From Algibacter amylolyticus (GTDB lineage: Bacteria; Bacteroidota; Bacteroidia; Flavobacteriales; Flavobacteriaceae), in NCBI RefSeq assembly GCF_014202225.1, contig NZ_JACHGE010000008.1, forward strand, positions 133,912 through 197,911: a DNA stretch of 64,000 nt, read 5' to 3'. Shown here one piece after another: positions 17,419 through 26,723 of the stretch. The notes beneath the pieces were generated by a model that searched no databases, was not told where the DNA came from, and saw nothing but the letters and a program-made list of their open reading frames with translations. The position numbers and the translations under genes were made by a program. Numbering within the stretch: the first letter of the stretch is position 1; each line of letters opens with the position of its first letter.

Positions 17419-18243
17419 ATGAAAAAGATTTTAATTCCAACAGATTTTTCGCAAAATAGTTATCAAGCCATTGATTATACTATGAAGCTCTTTAAAAATG
17501 AAACATGTGCTTTTTATTTTCTAAACACCTATTCTTACGATTCTCATGGTTTAAATGCTATTGAAATGCTTCAGGCAGAAGATGATTGGTTTGATAAACC
17601 TAAAGAAGAATCTTTACAGCATTTAGGTGAATTGTTAGAGCGATTTACAGGAGACAACGGTAACATAAAACATAGCTATCATGTTATTTCTGAGTATGCT
17701 AGTTTGGTTGAAGGTATTGAAAAACAGGTTAAAGAAATTGGTATAGATTTAATTGTGCTTAAAGGTGAAATAATAGTTAGTAAAAATGTAAAAAAGATAA
17801 TTGACCAAGTAAGAACATGTGCTATTTTAATAGTACCATCGGCTGCATCAATTCATAAAAAATTAAATTTAACCATAACGTCAACTTTTAAACAAGCTGT
17901 AAGAACTTTAGAGGTAGATGCGTTTTTAAATATTTTAAGCAACACCAATTGCGATATAAATATTTTGGTTTTAGATGAAGAAGAAAGCATAACGGCTGAA
18001 GTGAAAAACAACTTAAAATTGTTTGTTAATCACTTAGAGAAATTCCCTAACAGCTCCGTTCAGGTAGAATACATGAAAGCCTCTAGGAGTATAAAGGATT
18101 ATGCTATAACGCACCTTAATAGTATTATGTGTATTACAGATAAAAAACCTGGTTTACTCCGTAAAATAGGGTTAACCCAATCTAAAGCTATTTCGGTTTT
18201 AGAGAAAATAAGTAAAAATCCTGTTTTAGCCATTCACCAATAA
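17419..18243 (+). CDS. Universal stress protein (UspA family), tandem-domain size
   Basis: A 274-residue cytoplasmic protein. It begins with the typical Usp opening KKILIPTDFSQNSYQAIDYT, and the first domain ends in DLIVLKGE and AILIVPSAA. The second half (about 145-274) is a diverged repeat ending in NPVLAIHQ. The ATP-binding pattern G-x2-G-x9-G(S/T) of ATP-binding Usps is not visible, so it probably belongs to the non-nucleotide-binding type. It is the last gene of the stress-like operon and is followed by a terminator. Together with the GreA-like factor it suggests a response to energy or oxygen stress, as inference. Confidence 0.85.
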   Translation: MKKILIPTDFSQNSYQAIDYTMKLFKNETCAFYFLNTYSYDSHGLNAIEMLQAEDDWFDKPKEESLQHLGELLERFTGDNGNIKHSYHVISEYASLVEGIEKQVKEIGIDLIVLKGEIIVSKNVKKIIDQVRTCAILIVPSAASIHKKLNLTITSTFKQAVRTLEVDAFLNILSNTNCDINILVLDEEESITAEVKNNLKLFVNHLEKFPNSSVQVEYMKASRSIKDYAITHLNSIMCITDKKPGLLRKIGLTQSKAISVLEKISKNPVLAIHQ

Positions 18244-18341
18244 TCCAAATATGAGGTATTGGTATTTATAGGAGTGAATAAATTTAGTTAATTTTTTTTA
18301 GTTGTATTGAAACTTGATTCTTATGTTATGTTTCAAGAAAG

Positions 18342-18366
18342 CACCCAAGAGGTTGAGTCTTGGGTG
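18342..18366 (+). terminator. Stem-loop terminator after the Usp gene, in a 368-bp gap
   Basis: Arms CACCCAAGA (18342-18350) and TCTTGGGTG (18358-18366) with a 7-nt loop, followed by TTTCATTTTTTA. The rest of the gap (18244-18611) is AT-rich; I see no gene or clear promoter motif in it. Confidence 0.8.
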
Positions 18367-18611
18367 TTTCATTTTTTATAGCTCTAACTAAACTGGCTCC
18401 TAATTGTGGATTAACGATTAAGTTATGTCGTAGTAATTCGTTATAAAAATCTCCGTTGTAGTGTTAGTTTAAAGTCTATTTAGAGACTATAGTTTCCAAA
18501 TTGAATCGAAAAGAAGTGTAAACAATGTTACAATTGGTACATTTACAATTTGTAATTTTATGGTTTTGAAGTAAAATTCAATTCTAAAGTTAAATAATGA
18601 TAAATTAAATA

Positions 18612-20567
18612 ATGAGGAACCTATTTTTATTTTTCGCACTGTTAACTGTCTTTGTAGGGCGTTCGCAAGTTTTAGAACCAGTAAAATGGTCCACTTCGGT
18701 CGAAAAAATAGCAGATACAGAATATGTGTTAATATCGAAAGCAACTATAGATTCTGGTTGGCATTTATATTCGCAAAACGTACCACAAGATGGTCCGATA
18801 CCAACAACATTTACTTTTAATGATAGCGAAGGGCAAATTCAGTTAATAGGTAACACCTCAGAAGGAAAAGGGCATACCGTTAACGATCCTGTTTTCGAAA
18901 TGACTATTAAGTTTTTTGAAAACACGGCAATCTTCAAACAAAAAATTAATGTAAAAGGAGATGTTTCAATAGTGCAAGCTTTTGTAGAGTTTATGGTTTG
19001 TGATGATGCACGATGTTTACCACCAACCGAGGTCGATTTAGAATTTAAGCTTTCCGAAGCTACCGCAGGAGTAGATACTCTTACTGCCAACACTACCGAA
19101 AAGGTACAAAAAGAGGTGTCTCAAGCAATCGATTCTAGTTCAGAAAAAGGCATTTGGTCTATCTTTTTTATTGCGTTTCTTTCCGGGTTTGCAGCCTTAT
19201 TAACGCCATGTGTTTTTCCAATGATTCCAATGACGGTGAGCTTTTTTACAAAGCAAAGTAAAAATAAAGCAGTAGGTATTAGAAACGCCATTATTTATGG
19301 TATTTCAATTATTGCAATTTATGTTTTGCTAGGTATATTGGTAAGTTTAATTTTTGGTGCCGATGCACTAAATGCCTTATCAACCAACGTGTGGTTTAAT
19401 ATTATTTTCTTTGTTTTATTAATAGTATTTGCTGTGTCATTTTTGGGTGCCTTCGAAATTATGTTACCAAATTCTTGGGCTAATAAAGTGGATTCTCAAG
19501 CAGATAGAGGTGGCTTAATTGGCATCTTTTTTATGGCGTTGGCCTTAGCTATAGTATCTTTTTCGTGCACAGGACCAATTGTAGGTACTTTGCTGGTTGA
19601 AGCTGCTTCTGGAGGAAGTCAAATAGGACCAATTGTAGGTATGCTTGGTTTTTCGTTAGCTATAGCCTTACCATTTGCCTTATTTGCAGCCTTTCCGGGT
19701 TGGTTAAATTCGTTACCAAAATCTGGTGGTTGGTTAAATACAGTAAAAGTTGTTTTAGGGTTTTTGGAGTTAGCCTTAGCATTTAAATTTTTATCGAATG
19801 CCGATTTAGTTTTACAATTACATTGGTTAGAGCGCGAAGTGTTTATAGCCATTTGGATTGCCATATTTGGAGCTTTGGCCTTTTACCTTTTTGGTAAAAT
19901 ACAGCTACCTCACGATTCGCCATTATCACATATTTCGGTAGGGCGTTTAAGTTTAGGACTTATTGTTTTAGCATTTACTATTTATATGATTCCTGGGCTT
20001 TGGGGCGCGCCACTTAATTTAATAAGTGCATTTCCACCACCGCAGCATTATAGCGAGTCGCCTTACGGTGTTGGTGGAGCGTCTGCCGGTGCTCATGGCG
20101 ATATTCCTGATGGCGCTCACCTTATGCCACCACATAATATTTTAGCATTTAACGATTACGATAAAGGTTTGGCTTATGCTAAAAAAGTAGGAAAGCCGGT
20201 TATGATTGATTTTACGGGGCATGCTTGTGTAAATTGCAGAAAAATGGAACAAAATGTTTGGGTAAAACCTAATATTTTAGAAAAGTTGAAAAATGATGTG
20301 GTTCTTATTTCGCTTTATGTAGATGATAAGAGAAAGTTGAATGCAGATGATGTTGTGGAGTCTAAACTAAAACCAGGAAAAAAACTAAAATATATTGGTC
20401 AGAAATGGAGTGAATTGCAAACCATTAAATACAAAACGAATTCGCAACCATTTTATGTGTTAATGGATCATTCTGAAAATAATTTAATAGATCCTGTAGC
20501 GTATACGCCAGATGCTGAGGTGTATAATAAATGGCTAGAAACAGGTATTTCTAACTTTAAAAAGTAG
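18612..20567 (+). CDS. dsbD: DsbD-type thiol:disulfide interchange protein
   Basis: A 651-residue inner-membrane electron carrier. A signal peptide ([19 protein letters not shown]) precedes a DsbD alpha-type periplasmic domain containing the Cys pair of CDDARC. About eight membrane segments follow (about 180-475), with redox Cys residues in TPCVFPM and SCTGP. The C-terminal thioredoxin-like domain has CVNC in [12 protein letters not shown]. It moves reducing power from cytoplasmic thioredoxin to periplasmic proteins. It is monocistronic by position, after a terminator and 64 bp before the acetyltransferase. Length and domain order match the three-domain DsbD form common in Bacteroidota. Confidence 0.92.
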   Translation: MRNLFLFFALLTVFVGRSQVLEPVKWSTSVEKIADTEYVLISKATIDSGWHLYSQNVPQDGPIPTTFTFNDSEGQIQLIGNTSEGKGHTVNDPVFEMTIKFFENTAIFKQKINVKGDVSIVQAFVEFMVCDDARCLPPTEVDLEFKLSEATAGVDTLTANTTEKVQKEVSQAIDSSSEKGIWSIFFIAFLSGFAALLTPCVFPMIPMTVSFFTKQSKNKAVGIRNAIIYGISIIAIYVLLGILVSLIFGADALNALSTNVWFNIIFFVLLIVFAVSFLGAFEIMLPNSWANKVDSQADRGGLIGIFFMALALAIVSFSCTGPIVGTLLVEAASGGSQIGPIVGMLGFSLAIALPFALFAAFPGWLNSLPKSGGWLNTVKVVLGFLELALAFKFLSNADLVLQLHWLEREVFIAIWIAIFGALAFYLFGKIQLPHDSPLSHISVGRLSLGLIVLAFTIYMIPGLWGAPLNLISAFPPPQHYSESPYGVGGASAGAHGDIPDGAHLMPPHNILAFNDYDKGLAYAKKVGKPVMIDFTGHACVNCRKMEQNVWVKPNILEKLKNDVVLISLYVDDKRKLNADDVVESKLKPGKKLKYIGQKWSELQTIKYKTNSQPFYVLMDHSENNLIDPVAYTPDAEVYNKWLETGISNFKK

Positions 20568-20631
20568 AATGATTTAGTTTTGTAGTTTTAAATCCGTTCT
20601 TTAGTAATCAAATAAACCTAAATTTATAGCT

Positions 20632-21060
20632 ATGGAAATTTATGAGCTTGTAACAGTAACCGATAAAATTCTTAATGACTTTAAAAGCTTAATACCACAA
20701 CTTTCTTCTAGTTGTGTTTTACCAGAAAAAGAAGATTTGGAGGCTATTGTTAAATCTGAAAACACGGTACTTTTTGTTGCCGAAGAGGATGATAAAATAT
20801 TAGGTACGTTAACTTTAGTATTTACTAAAATCCCAACAGGAAATAAAGTTTGGATTGAAGATGTTGTTGTAGATAGTGCTGCAAGAGGCAAGGGTGTTGG
20901 TAAAGCATTAACCGAATTTGCTATAGATTATACGTTTGATAAAAATATAAATAGTATTAATTTAACATCTAGTCCAGAGCGCGTAGCTGCTAATAGGTTA
21001 TACCAAAAAATAGGTTTTGTAAAAAGAGAAACCAATGTGTATAGACTAACAAAGCATTAG
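20632..21060 (+). CDS. GNAT-family N-acetyltransferase
   Basis: A 142-residue acetyltransferase. The acetyl-CoA-binding motif A is VVVDSAARGKGVGKAL near residues 82-97, preceded by beta strands FVAEEDDKILGTLTLVF, and the C-terminus has the typical ANRLYQKIGFVKRETNVYRL. The substrate cannot be told from sequence. It lies 64 bp after dsbD and 50 bp before a secreted protein with no functional link evident. Confidence 0.88.
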   Translation: MEIYELVTVTDKILNDFKSLIPQLSSSCVLPEKEDLEAIVKSENTVLFVAEEDDKILGTLTLVFTKIPTGNKVWIEDVVVDSAARGKGVGKALTEFAIDYTFDKNINSINLTSSPERVAANRLYQKIGFVKRETNVYRLTKH

Positions 21061-21110
21061 TTTTAAGGTAATTATTGGTTATAAGTTTTGAAAAGTAGCA
21101 TAATATTTGG

Positions 21111-21656
21111 ATGAAAGGTGTTTTTACAATCATAATTTCGTTTTTAATTGTTCATTTCTCAAATGCGCAACATACAGCTAGGTTTCTTGAATTTATAAAA
21201 GATTTAGAAGTAGTTAGTTGTGAGGCGGACACTACATTTTATAAAAATGGTAAAGTAAGGAGGATATCCTGTAGGACGACTTATGAGTATAATTCAGATA
21301 ATTATTCTGTAGGAACTGGAAGAATCGTTCAATATTATAAAAATGGACACATCGCAAATGAATATTGTTTGGATAATTATGGAAATATAAAGAGGATAGA
21401 AATCTTTAACCGAAAAGGTAATAAGGTTGAAGATTACCTTACGACCGAAATAGATTCAAATGCTAAATCATTGGATGAGTTTCTTGAATCTCACGACCAT
21501 ATCAGTTATAAAACATTTAGCCAGTTTTATAGATTTTCAAAAAAAATGGAAACTTACTTTTTATATAAAGAAGGTCAAATAGTTAACGGGAATAAAAATG
21601 GAGTTTGGACAACTTATTATGATAACGGAGAAATGAAAAAAGAAAAAAAATATTAA
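21111..21656 (+). CDS. Secreted MORN-like (YwqK-type) repeat protein
   Basis: A 181-residue protein with a signal peptide ending near residue 19 (SFLIVHFSNAQ). It has repeats of the form F/YYKNGK or YYDNGEM, seen at FYKNGKVRRI, YYKNGHIANEY, FNRKGNKVED and NGVWTTYYDNGEMKKE. Such repeats define the MORN-like/YwqK antitoxin-type group, often found in small Bacteroidota lipoproteins or secreted proteins. Despite the family name, no toxin gene is adjacent. It converges on the S24 repressor gene 55 bp downstream. Function unknown. Confidence 0.7.
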   Translation: MKGVFTIIISFLIVHFSNAQHTARFLEFIKDLEVVSCEADTTFYKNGKVRRISCRTTYEYNSDNYSVGTGRIVQYYKNGHIANEYCLDNYGNIKRIEIFNRKGNKVEDYLTTEIDSNAKSLDEFLESHDHISYKTFSQFYRFSKKMETYFLYKEGQIVNGNKNGVWTTYYDNGEMKKEKKY

Positions 21657-21710
21657 ACACAATGTAAAGTATTGTATTACAATAACACATAAGTTAATTC
21701 TAAATTAGTG

Positions 21711-22487
21711 CTATTGTTTTAGGCTTTTCTCAAGCGATTTTAGCTCGACTCCCAATTCATTAAACATACCTAAAATACTGCTTATTTTTAATTCTTCTTC
21801 GGTGTATTCTTGTGTATTAATGCTACAAGTAAACTCCCAAAGTTCTAGAACTTCATCAATAGGTACGCTATAACCGTTATAGGTTTTATTGTCTGATATT
21901 AAAAATAACTCCCCGTTAAAGTCAATATTATTCATAACACGCTTATAAACCATACCATCATTTAAAGTAATAAGCACATAGGTTTTTCCGCTTTGTATTT
22001 CGCTTCTGTTTTCAACAAAACGGCCAATAACAAACGAGCCATCTTTCATGGGTAACATAGAGTCGCCTTTAATAGGAAATGCACGGTGTTTTCCTGTAGG
22101 TAAAAAAGGCAGTTTTATTTTTTGAAGTTGTTCAATATACTCAGGGTCATCATAACCAGATAAATATCCCGCCGACGCTTTTACAGGAACAACTTCTATT
22201 AGGTTTTCATTGTCGCTATCAACAGCTATCGGGAATAAAACACGCTGGTTATTTAATTCTATAAACGAAAAGTCTTTGGCTTTAGTTAAATCATTTCTTA
22301 GTAAAATATCAATAGGTATTTTAAAATAATCGGATAGTTTAATTAGAAATTCTATAGTTGGTGCCGAACGGCTTTCTTCGTAAGAGCCTATGCGCGAACG
22401 ACTAACCTTTAACTCTTCCGAAAGGCCTTCTTGAGATAGCTTTTTAAGCCCTCTTAAATGTTTAATGTTTTTTGATATAAAACTCAT
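21711..22487 (-). CDS. XRE helix-turn-helix/S24 peptidase repressor (LexA/CI-like)
   Basis: A 258-residue regulator on the minus strand. The N-terminal helix-turn-helix (residues 6-65: LRGLKKLSQEGLSEELKVSR) precedes a linker and a C-terminal S24 domain with the catalytic Ser in KGDSMLPM and Lys in GMVYKRVM. A cleavage-site-like Ala-Gly occurs before it, in VKASAGYLSGYD. On DNA damage, RecA-stimulated self-cleavage should relieve repression. It is divergent from the polymerase genes, with 52 bp between start codons holding an imperfect dyad, so it likely represses itself and the cassette. The start is set by a TACATTTG -7 box ending 7 bp before the ATG, implying a near-leaderless mRNA. Confidence 0.88.
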   Translation of the reverse strand: MSFISKNIKHLRGLKKLSQEGLSEELKVSRSRIGSYEESRSAPTIEFLIKLSDYFKIPIDILLRNDLTKAKDFSFIELNNQRVLFPIAVDSDNENLIEVVPVKASAGYLSGYDDPEYIEQLQKIKLPFLPTGKHRAFPIKGDSMLPMKDGSFVIGRFVENRSEIQSGKTYVLITLNDGMVYKRVMNNIDFNGELFLISDNKTYNGYSVPIDEVLELWEFTCSINTQEYTEEELKISSILGMFNELGVELKSLEKSLKQ

Positions 22488-22490
22488 AAT

Positions 22491-22527
22491 ACTACAAATG
22501 TAAGCAATAATTACTTAAATATGTAGT
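22491..22527. promoter_or_regulatory. Operator dyad and divergent promoters of the SOS-like cassette
   Basis: A 17-bp imperfect inverted repeat (22491-22507 and 22511-22527, 14 of 17 positions matching, 3-bp centre) with outer arms ACTACA and TGTAGT fills the gap. A minus-strand -7 box TACATTTG (22495-22502) lies inside it, and a plus-strand box TAATTTTG (22528-22535) abuts it. A repressor bound here would shut both promoters. Both boxes sit so near the start codons that the transcripts should be leaderless or almost so. Confidence 0.65.
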
Positions 22528-22539
22528 TAATTTTGTGAT

Positions 22540-23754
22540 GTGAAAAAAAATATTTTACATCTGGATTTAGATACCTTTTTTGTGTCATGCGAACGCCTAA
22601 TTGATAGCCGATTACAAAAGCGCCCGTTATTAGTTGGTGGCACAGGCGATAGAGGTGTGGTGGCAGCATGCAGTTACGAAACTAGGCGTTTTGGTGTGCA
22701 TTCTGGCATGCCTATGCGTATGGCAAAACGCTTGTGTCCGGAGGCAGTTGTAATACGTGGTAACTCATCAATTTACACCAAGCATTCGCATTTGGTTACA
22801 GAGATAATCAAAGAAAAAGCACCTGTTTTTGAAAAAGCGAGTATCGATGAGTTTTACGCCGATTTAAGTGGGATGGATAAGTTTTTTGGGAGTTACAAAT
22901 ATGCTTCAGAATTAAGACACACCATTATAAAAGAAACAGGCTTGCCTATTTCCTTTGGTTTATCGGCTAATAAAATAGTATCGAAAGTAGCTACAGGAGA
23001 AGCTAAACCCAACAATCAATTACGAATAGATCATGGTTTTGAAAAATCGTTTTTAGCACCATTATCCATAAAAAAAATACCATCGGTAGGCGATAAAACG
23101 TATCAAATTCTGCGAAACTTGGGTATTGATAAAGTACGTGTTATACAGCAAATGCCTGTAGAGATGTTACGCAGTGTATTAGGTGTAAATGGTGTTACCA
23201 TCTGGAAACGCGCTCATGGTATTGATAACCCACCTTTAATTCCTTACCATGAACGAAAATCGATATCTATAGAGCGCACTTTTACTAAAGATACTATTGA
23301 TATGGTTAAGCTACGCACCACCATTTTTGCTATGGCCGAAAACCTAGCATACCAATTACGACAAGGCAATAAGTTGGCTGCATGTATTAGCGTTAAAATT
23401 AGATATTCAGATTTTAACACCTATTCTAAGCAAGTTAATATTCCTTATACCAGTGCCGACCATGTTATTATTCCTAGAGTGTTAGAGTTGTTTAATAAAC
23501 TATACCAACGGCGTTTGTTAATTCGTCTTGTTGGCGTAAAAATCAGCAATTTGGTTAGTGGCAATTACCAAATTAATTTATTTGATGACACCGAAGAGAT
23601 GCTTAGTCTGTATAGTGCTCTAGATACTATTCGTAGTCGTTATGGCGCGTTAAGTATTCAAAAAGCAGCATCTATTGGCGCTAAATCGGTAGCAAGCTCT
23701 CAAAATCCATTTAATGGCGATCCGCCTATAATATTAGCACACCGTAAACAATAA
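22540..23754 (+). CDS. dinB: Y-family translesion DNA polymerase (DinB/ImuB-like)
   Basis: A 404-residue Y-family polymerase starting at GTG. Catalytic acidic residues are present: HLDLDTFFVSCER near residue 6 and the SIDEFYADLSG motif near residue 104. The segment GVVAACSYETRRFGVHSGMPM is typical of the fingers region. A helix-hairpin-helix-like stretch (IPSVGDKTYQILRNLGI) and a little-finger domain follow. It ends with NLFDDTE, which may include a clamp-binding motif. It should bypass lesions with low fidelity. Its stop overlaps the DnaE-type start (TAATG), so the two are co-translated, which matches repressor-polymerase-DnaE mutagenesis cassettes. Active-site residues are intact, unlike the inactive ImuB type. 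Confidence 0.9.
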   Translation: MKKNILHLDLDTFFVSCERLIDSRLQKRPLLVGGTGDRGVVAACSYETRRFGVHSGMPMRMAKRLCPEAVVIRGNSSIYTKHSHLVTEIIKEKAPVFEKASIDEFYADLSGMDKFFGSYKYASELRHTIIKETGLPISFGLSANKIVSKVATGEAKPNNQLRIDHGFEKSFLAPLSIKKIPSVGDKTYQILRNLGIDKVRVIQQMPVEMLRSVLGVNGVTIWKRAHGIDNPPLIPYHERKSISIERTFTKDTIDMVKLRTTIFAMAENLAYQLRQGNKLAACISVKIRYSDFNTYSKQVNIPYTSADHVIIPRVLELFNKLYQRRLLIRLVGVKISNLVSGNYQINLFDDTEEMLSLYSALDTIRSRYGALSIQKAASIGAKSVASSQNPFNGDPPIILAHRKQ

Positions 23755-26714
23755 TGTATACCAATTGTCATTCATATTATTCGTTGCGCTATGGTACGTT
23801 TTCTGAAGTCGATTTATTAATGCTCGCTAAAGAAAACGGTGTCACTACATTGGCATTAACAGATATTAATAACACATCGGCATGCTTAAATTTTGTTAGA
23901 CAATCTCAAGCGTTTAACATAAAACCTGTAATTGGTATTGATTTTAGAAATGGCGCTAAGCAATTGTATGTGGGTTTAGCTAGTACTAATTTAGGATTTC
24001 AAGAATTAAATAGCTTTTTGTCAGGGTACGAGCATAGTAAAACAGCACTACCAGAACTAGCTCCTGTTTTAAAAGGCACTTCTTTTATTTATCCTTTGGA
24101 GCGCGTTATGCAACTAGAAAAAGAAGAGTTTCAGGATAATGAGTTTATTGGTGTTTCGGTGACCGAACTTAAAAAATTGCCGTTTTCAAATTATAAGTCG
24201 TACACCAATAAATTAGTCATTCAGCAGCAAGTTACCATAAGAAATAAACGCGATTTTAATGCGCATCGTTTATTGCGTGCCATAGATAATAATACCCTTT
24301 TAAGTAAGTTACAAAAAACCGAAGAGTGTGGCGAACACGATGTTATGCTTAGTGCAAACGATTTACGAAACCTATATGCCGAATATCCGCATATCATTTC
24401 AAATACAGAAAAACTATTAGATAGCTGCCATATTAATTTTGCCTTTGGAAAAGATCGCGTGTCTCAAAACCAAAGTGTATATCTTAACTCGAAAGAAGAA
24501 GATTATCAGTTTTTAGTAAAACTCTGTAACGATAATTTGCATAAACGCTATAGTAAACCAGATGCTAAGGTAAAAAACAGGTTAGAAACAGAATTAAAAA
24601 CAATAAGGCAAATGGATTTTGTGTCTTACTTCTTAATTAATTACGATATTGTTAGTTACTCAAAAAGTAAAGGCTATGTGCATGTAGGGCGAGGTAGTGG
24701 TGCTAATAGTATTGTAGCTTATATTATAGGAATAACCGATGTGGACCCCATAGAATTAGATTTATATTTCGAGCGATTTATTAACCCATTTAGAGCATCG
24801 CCACCAGATTTTGATATTGATTTTTCGTGGAAAGAGCGCGAAGATGTTACCAATTATATTTTTAAACGATTTAAAAACGTATCGCTATTAGCAACCTATA
24901 ACACGTTTAAATATAGAGCGGTAGTTAGAGAGTTAGGAAAAGTATTTGGGCTACCAAAAGAAGAAATTGATAAGCTAAGTGCAGATAAACACGGGCAGAA
25001 TAAATTAGATGACATTTCGCAGCTTGTTTTAAAATACGGCGATTTAATAAAAGGGTTTCCCAATCATTTAAGTGTGCACTCCTGTGGTGTGTTAATTTTA
25101 GATAAACCCATACATTATTATTCGGCTACCAATTTGCCTCCAAAGGGTTTTCCAACGGTACAGTTTGATATGATTATTGCCGAAGATGTTGGCGTTTTTA
25201 AATTCGATATTTTAGGACAACGAGGTTTAGCAAAAATTAAAGACACCATAGATATTGTAAAATATAACAGACCCGAATTGCCACCTATAGATATTACCCA
25301 GGTTGAAAAATTTAAAAACGACCCTAATATTAATGCGCTTTTAAAACAGGGTAAAGCCATTGGCGCATATTATGTAGAATCTCCAGCAATGCGTGGTTTA
25401 ATGCAAAAACTACAAACCCAAGATTATATTGGTTTGGTGGCGGCTAGCTCTATAATACGACCAGGTGTTTCTGGTTCGGGCATGAAAAAGGAGTTTATTA
25501 TTAGGCAACGTTATCCTGAAAAACGCAAAGAAGCAAACCCCATACTTTTAGAAATTATGCCTGAAACCTATGGTATTATGGTGTATCAAGAAGATGTGCT
25601 AAAAGTAGCCAATAAATTTGCTGGTTTAGACTTGGGTGAAGCCGATGTGTTAAGGCGTGGTATGAGTGGTAAATTTAGGTCGAGAGCAGAATTTACGGCC
25701 GTAGAAGAGAAATTTATTAATAATTGTAAAACTAGAGGCTATCCTGATGCGCTTACCTTCGAGGTTTGGGACCAAATAAAAAGTTTTGCGGGTTATGCTT
25801 TTGCTAAAGGACATTCGGCATCTTACGCGGTTGAAAGTTACCAAAGTTTATACCTTAAATGTTATTTTCCTTTAGAGTTTATGGTGGCTGTTTTAAATAA
25901 CGGAGGCGGCTTTTATAGTCCCGAACATTATATACACGAAGCAAGAATGTGTGGCGGTATTATTGAAGCACCTTGCGTTAATAGCAGTGAGCATCCTAAT
26001 ACCATAAGTGGCAAAACTATTTATTTAGGTTTTGGCTACTTAAAAAGCTTAGAAATTCTCACTATAAAACGGTTGTTAACAGAACGGCAATTTAATGGTA
26101 GTTTTAAATCCTTAGACGATTTTATAGATAGAGTATCTATTAGCATCGAGCAGTTGACTATACTTATTAGAATTGATGCCTTTAGGTTTACAAAACAACC
26201 TAAAACCGAATTGTTATGGCAGGCTATTTTTAAATTAAACGCCAATAAAGCTAAAACAACACAATCAAAATTATTTAAGCCAAAGCATAAACAGTTTAAT
26301 TTACCAAGTTTAAAAACGACATGGATTGAAGATACTTATGATCAAATGGAACTACTCGGTTTTCCGCTTTGTAATTATTTCGATTTAGTAAGCGATGCTT
26401 TTTATGATCATATTAAAGCCAAAACCATGAATCTATACGTTAATAAAATAGTATTGCTATATGGTGTACTTGTAAACACAAGGTTTCATAAAGGATCCAA
26501 CGGCAAACGTATGCGCTTTTGTACGTTTGTAGACCAAGAAGGTGATTATTTCGATACCGTACATTTTCATAATGTAGTAGAAAAATATCCTATAAACGGT
26601 TTGGGTGTGTACGCCTGTTGCGGTAAAATATCAGAAGAGTTTGGTTTTTGCAGCGTAGATATTCAATGGACAAAAAAACTATCGTTGTTACCAGATCCTA
26701 GAGGTGAGACTTAA
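23754..26714 (+). CDS. Short DnaE-type DNA polymerase III alpha subunit (error-prone DnaE2-like)
   Basis: A 986-residue C-family polymerase, shorter than a replicative DnaE (about 1150-1200). The N-terminal PHP domain is degraded at metal-binding positions: NCHSYYS where HxHS is usual, and LTDINN where TDH is usual. The polymerase core has the GRGSGANS motif and the catalytic triad in PPDFDIDFSWKE near residue 350, then later FAKGHSASYAVESY. The C-terminus keeps an OB-like segment but appears short. Translational overlap with the Y-family polymerase and the S24 repressor nearby mark it as the damage-inducible extender enzyme of a mutagenesis cassette rather than the replicase. It converges on the exonuclease gene, 9 bp away. 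Confidence 0.88.
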   Translation: MYTNCHSYYSLRYGTFSEVDLLMLAKENGVTTLALTDINNTSACLNFVRQSQAFNIKPVIGIDFRNGAKQLYVGLASTNLGFQELNSFLSGYEHSKTALPELAPVLKGTSFIYPLERVMQLEKEEFQDNEFIGVSVTELKKLPFSNYKSYTNKLVIQQQVTIRNKRDFNAHRLLRAIDNNTLLSKLQKTEECGEHDVMLSANDLRNLYAEYPHIISNTEKLLDSCHINFAFGKDRVSQNQSVYLNSKEEDYQFLVKLCNDNLHKRYSKPDAKVKNRLETELKTIRQMDFVSYFLINYDIVSYSKSKGYVHVGRGSGANSIVAYIIGITDVDPIELDLYFERFINPFRASPPDFDIDFSWKEREDVTNYIFKRFKNVSLLATYNTFKYRAVVRELGKVFGLPKEEIDKLSADKHGQNKLDDISQLVLKYGDLIKGFPNHLSVHSCGVLILDKPIHYYSATNLPPKGFPTVQFDMIIAEDVGVFKFDILGQRGLAKIKDTIDIVKYNRPELPPIDITQVEKFKNDPNINALLKQGKAIGAYYVESPAMRGLMQKLQTQDYIGLVAASSIIRPGVSGSGMKKEFIIRQRYPEKRKEANPILLEIMPETYGIMVYQEDVLKVANKFAGLDLGEADVLRRGMSGKFRSRAEFTAVEEKFINNCKTRGYPDALTFEVWDQIKSFAGYAFAKGHSASYAVESYQSLYLKCYFPLEFMVAVLNNGGGFYSPEHYIHEARMCGGIIEAPCVNSSEHPNTISGKTIYLGFGYLKSLEILTIKRLLTERQFNGSFKSLDDFIDRVSISIEQLTILIRIDAFRFTKQPKTELLWQAIFKLNANKAKTTQSKLFKPKHKQFNLPSLKTTWIEDTYDQMELLGFPLCNYFDLVSDAFYDHIKAKTMNLYVNKIVLLYGVLVNTRFHKGSNGKRMRFCTFVDQEGDYFDTVHFHNVVEKYPINGLGVYACCGKISEEFGFCSVDIQWTKKLSLLPDPRGET

Positions 26715-26723
26715 AAAAAAGAC

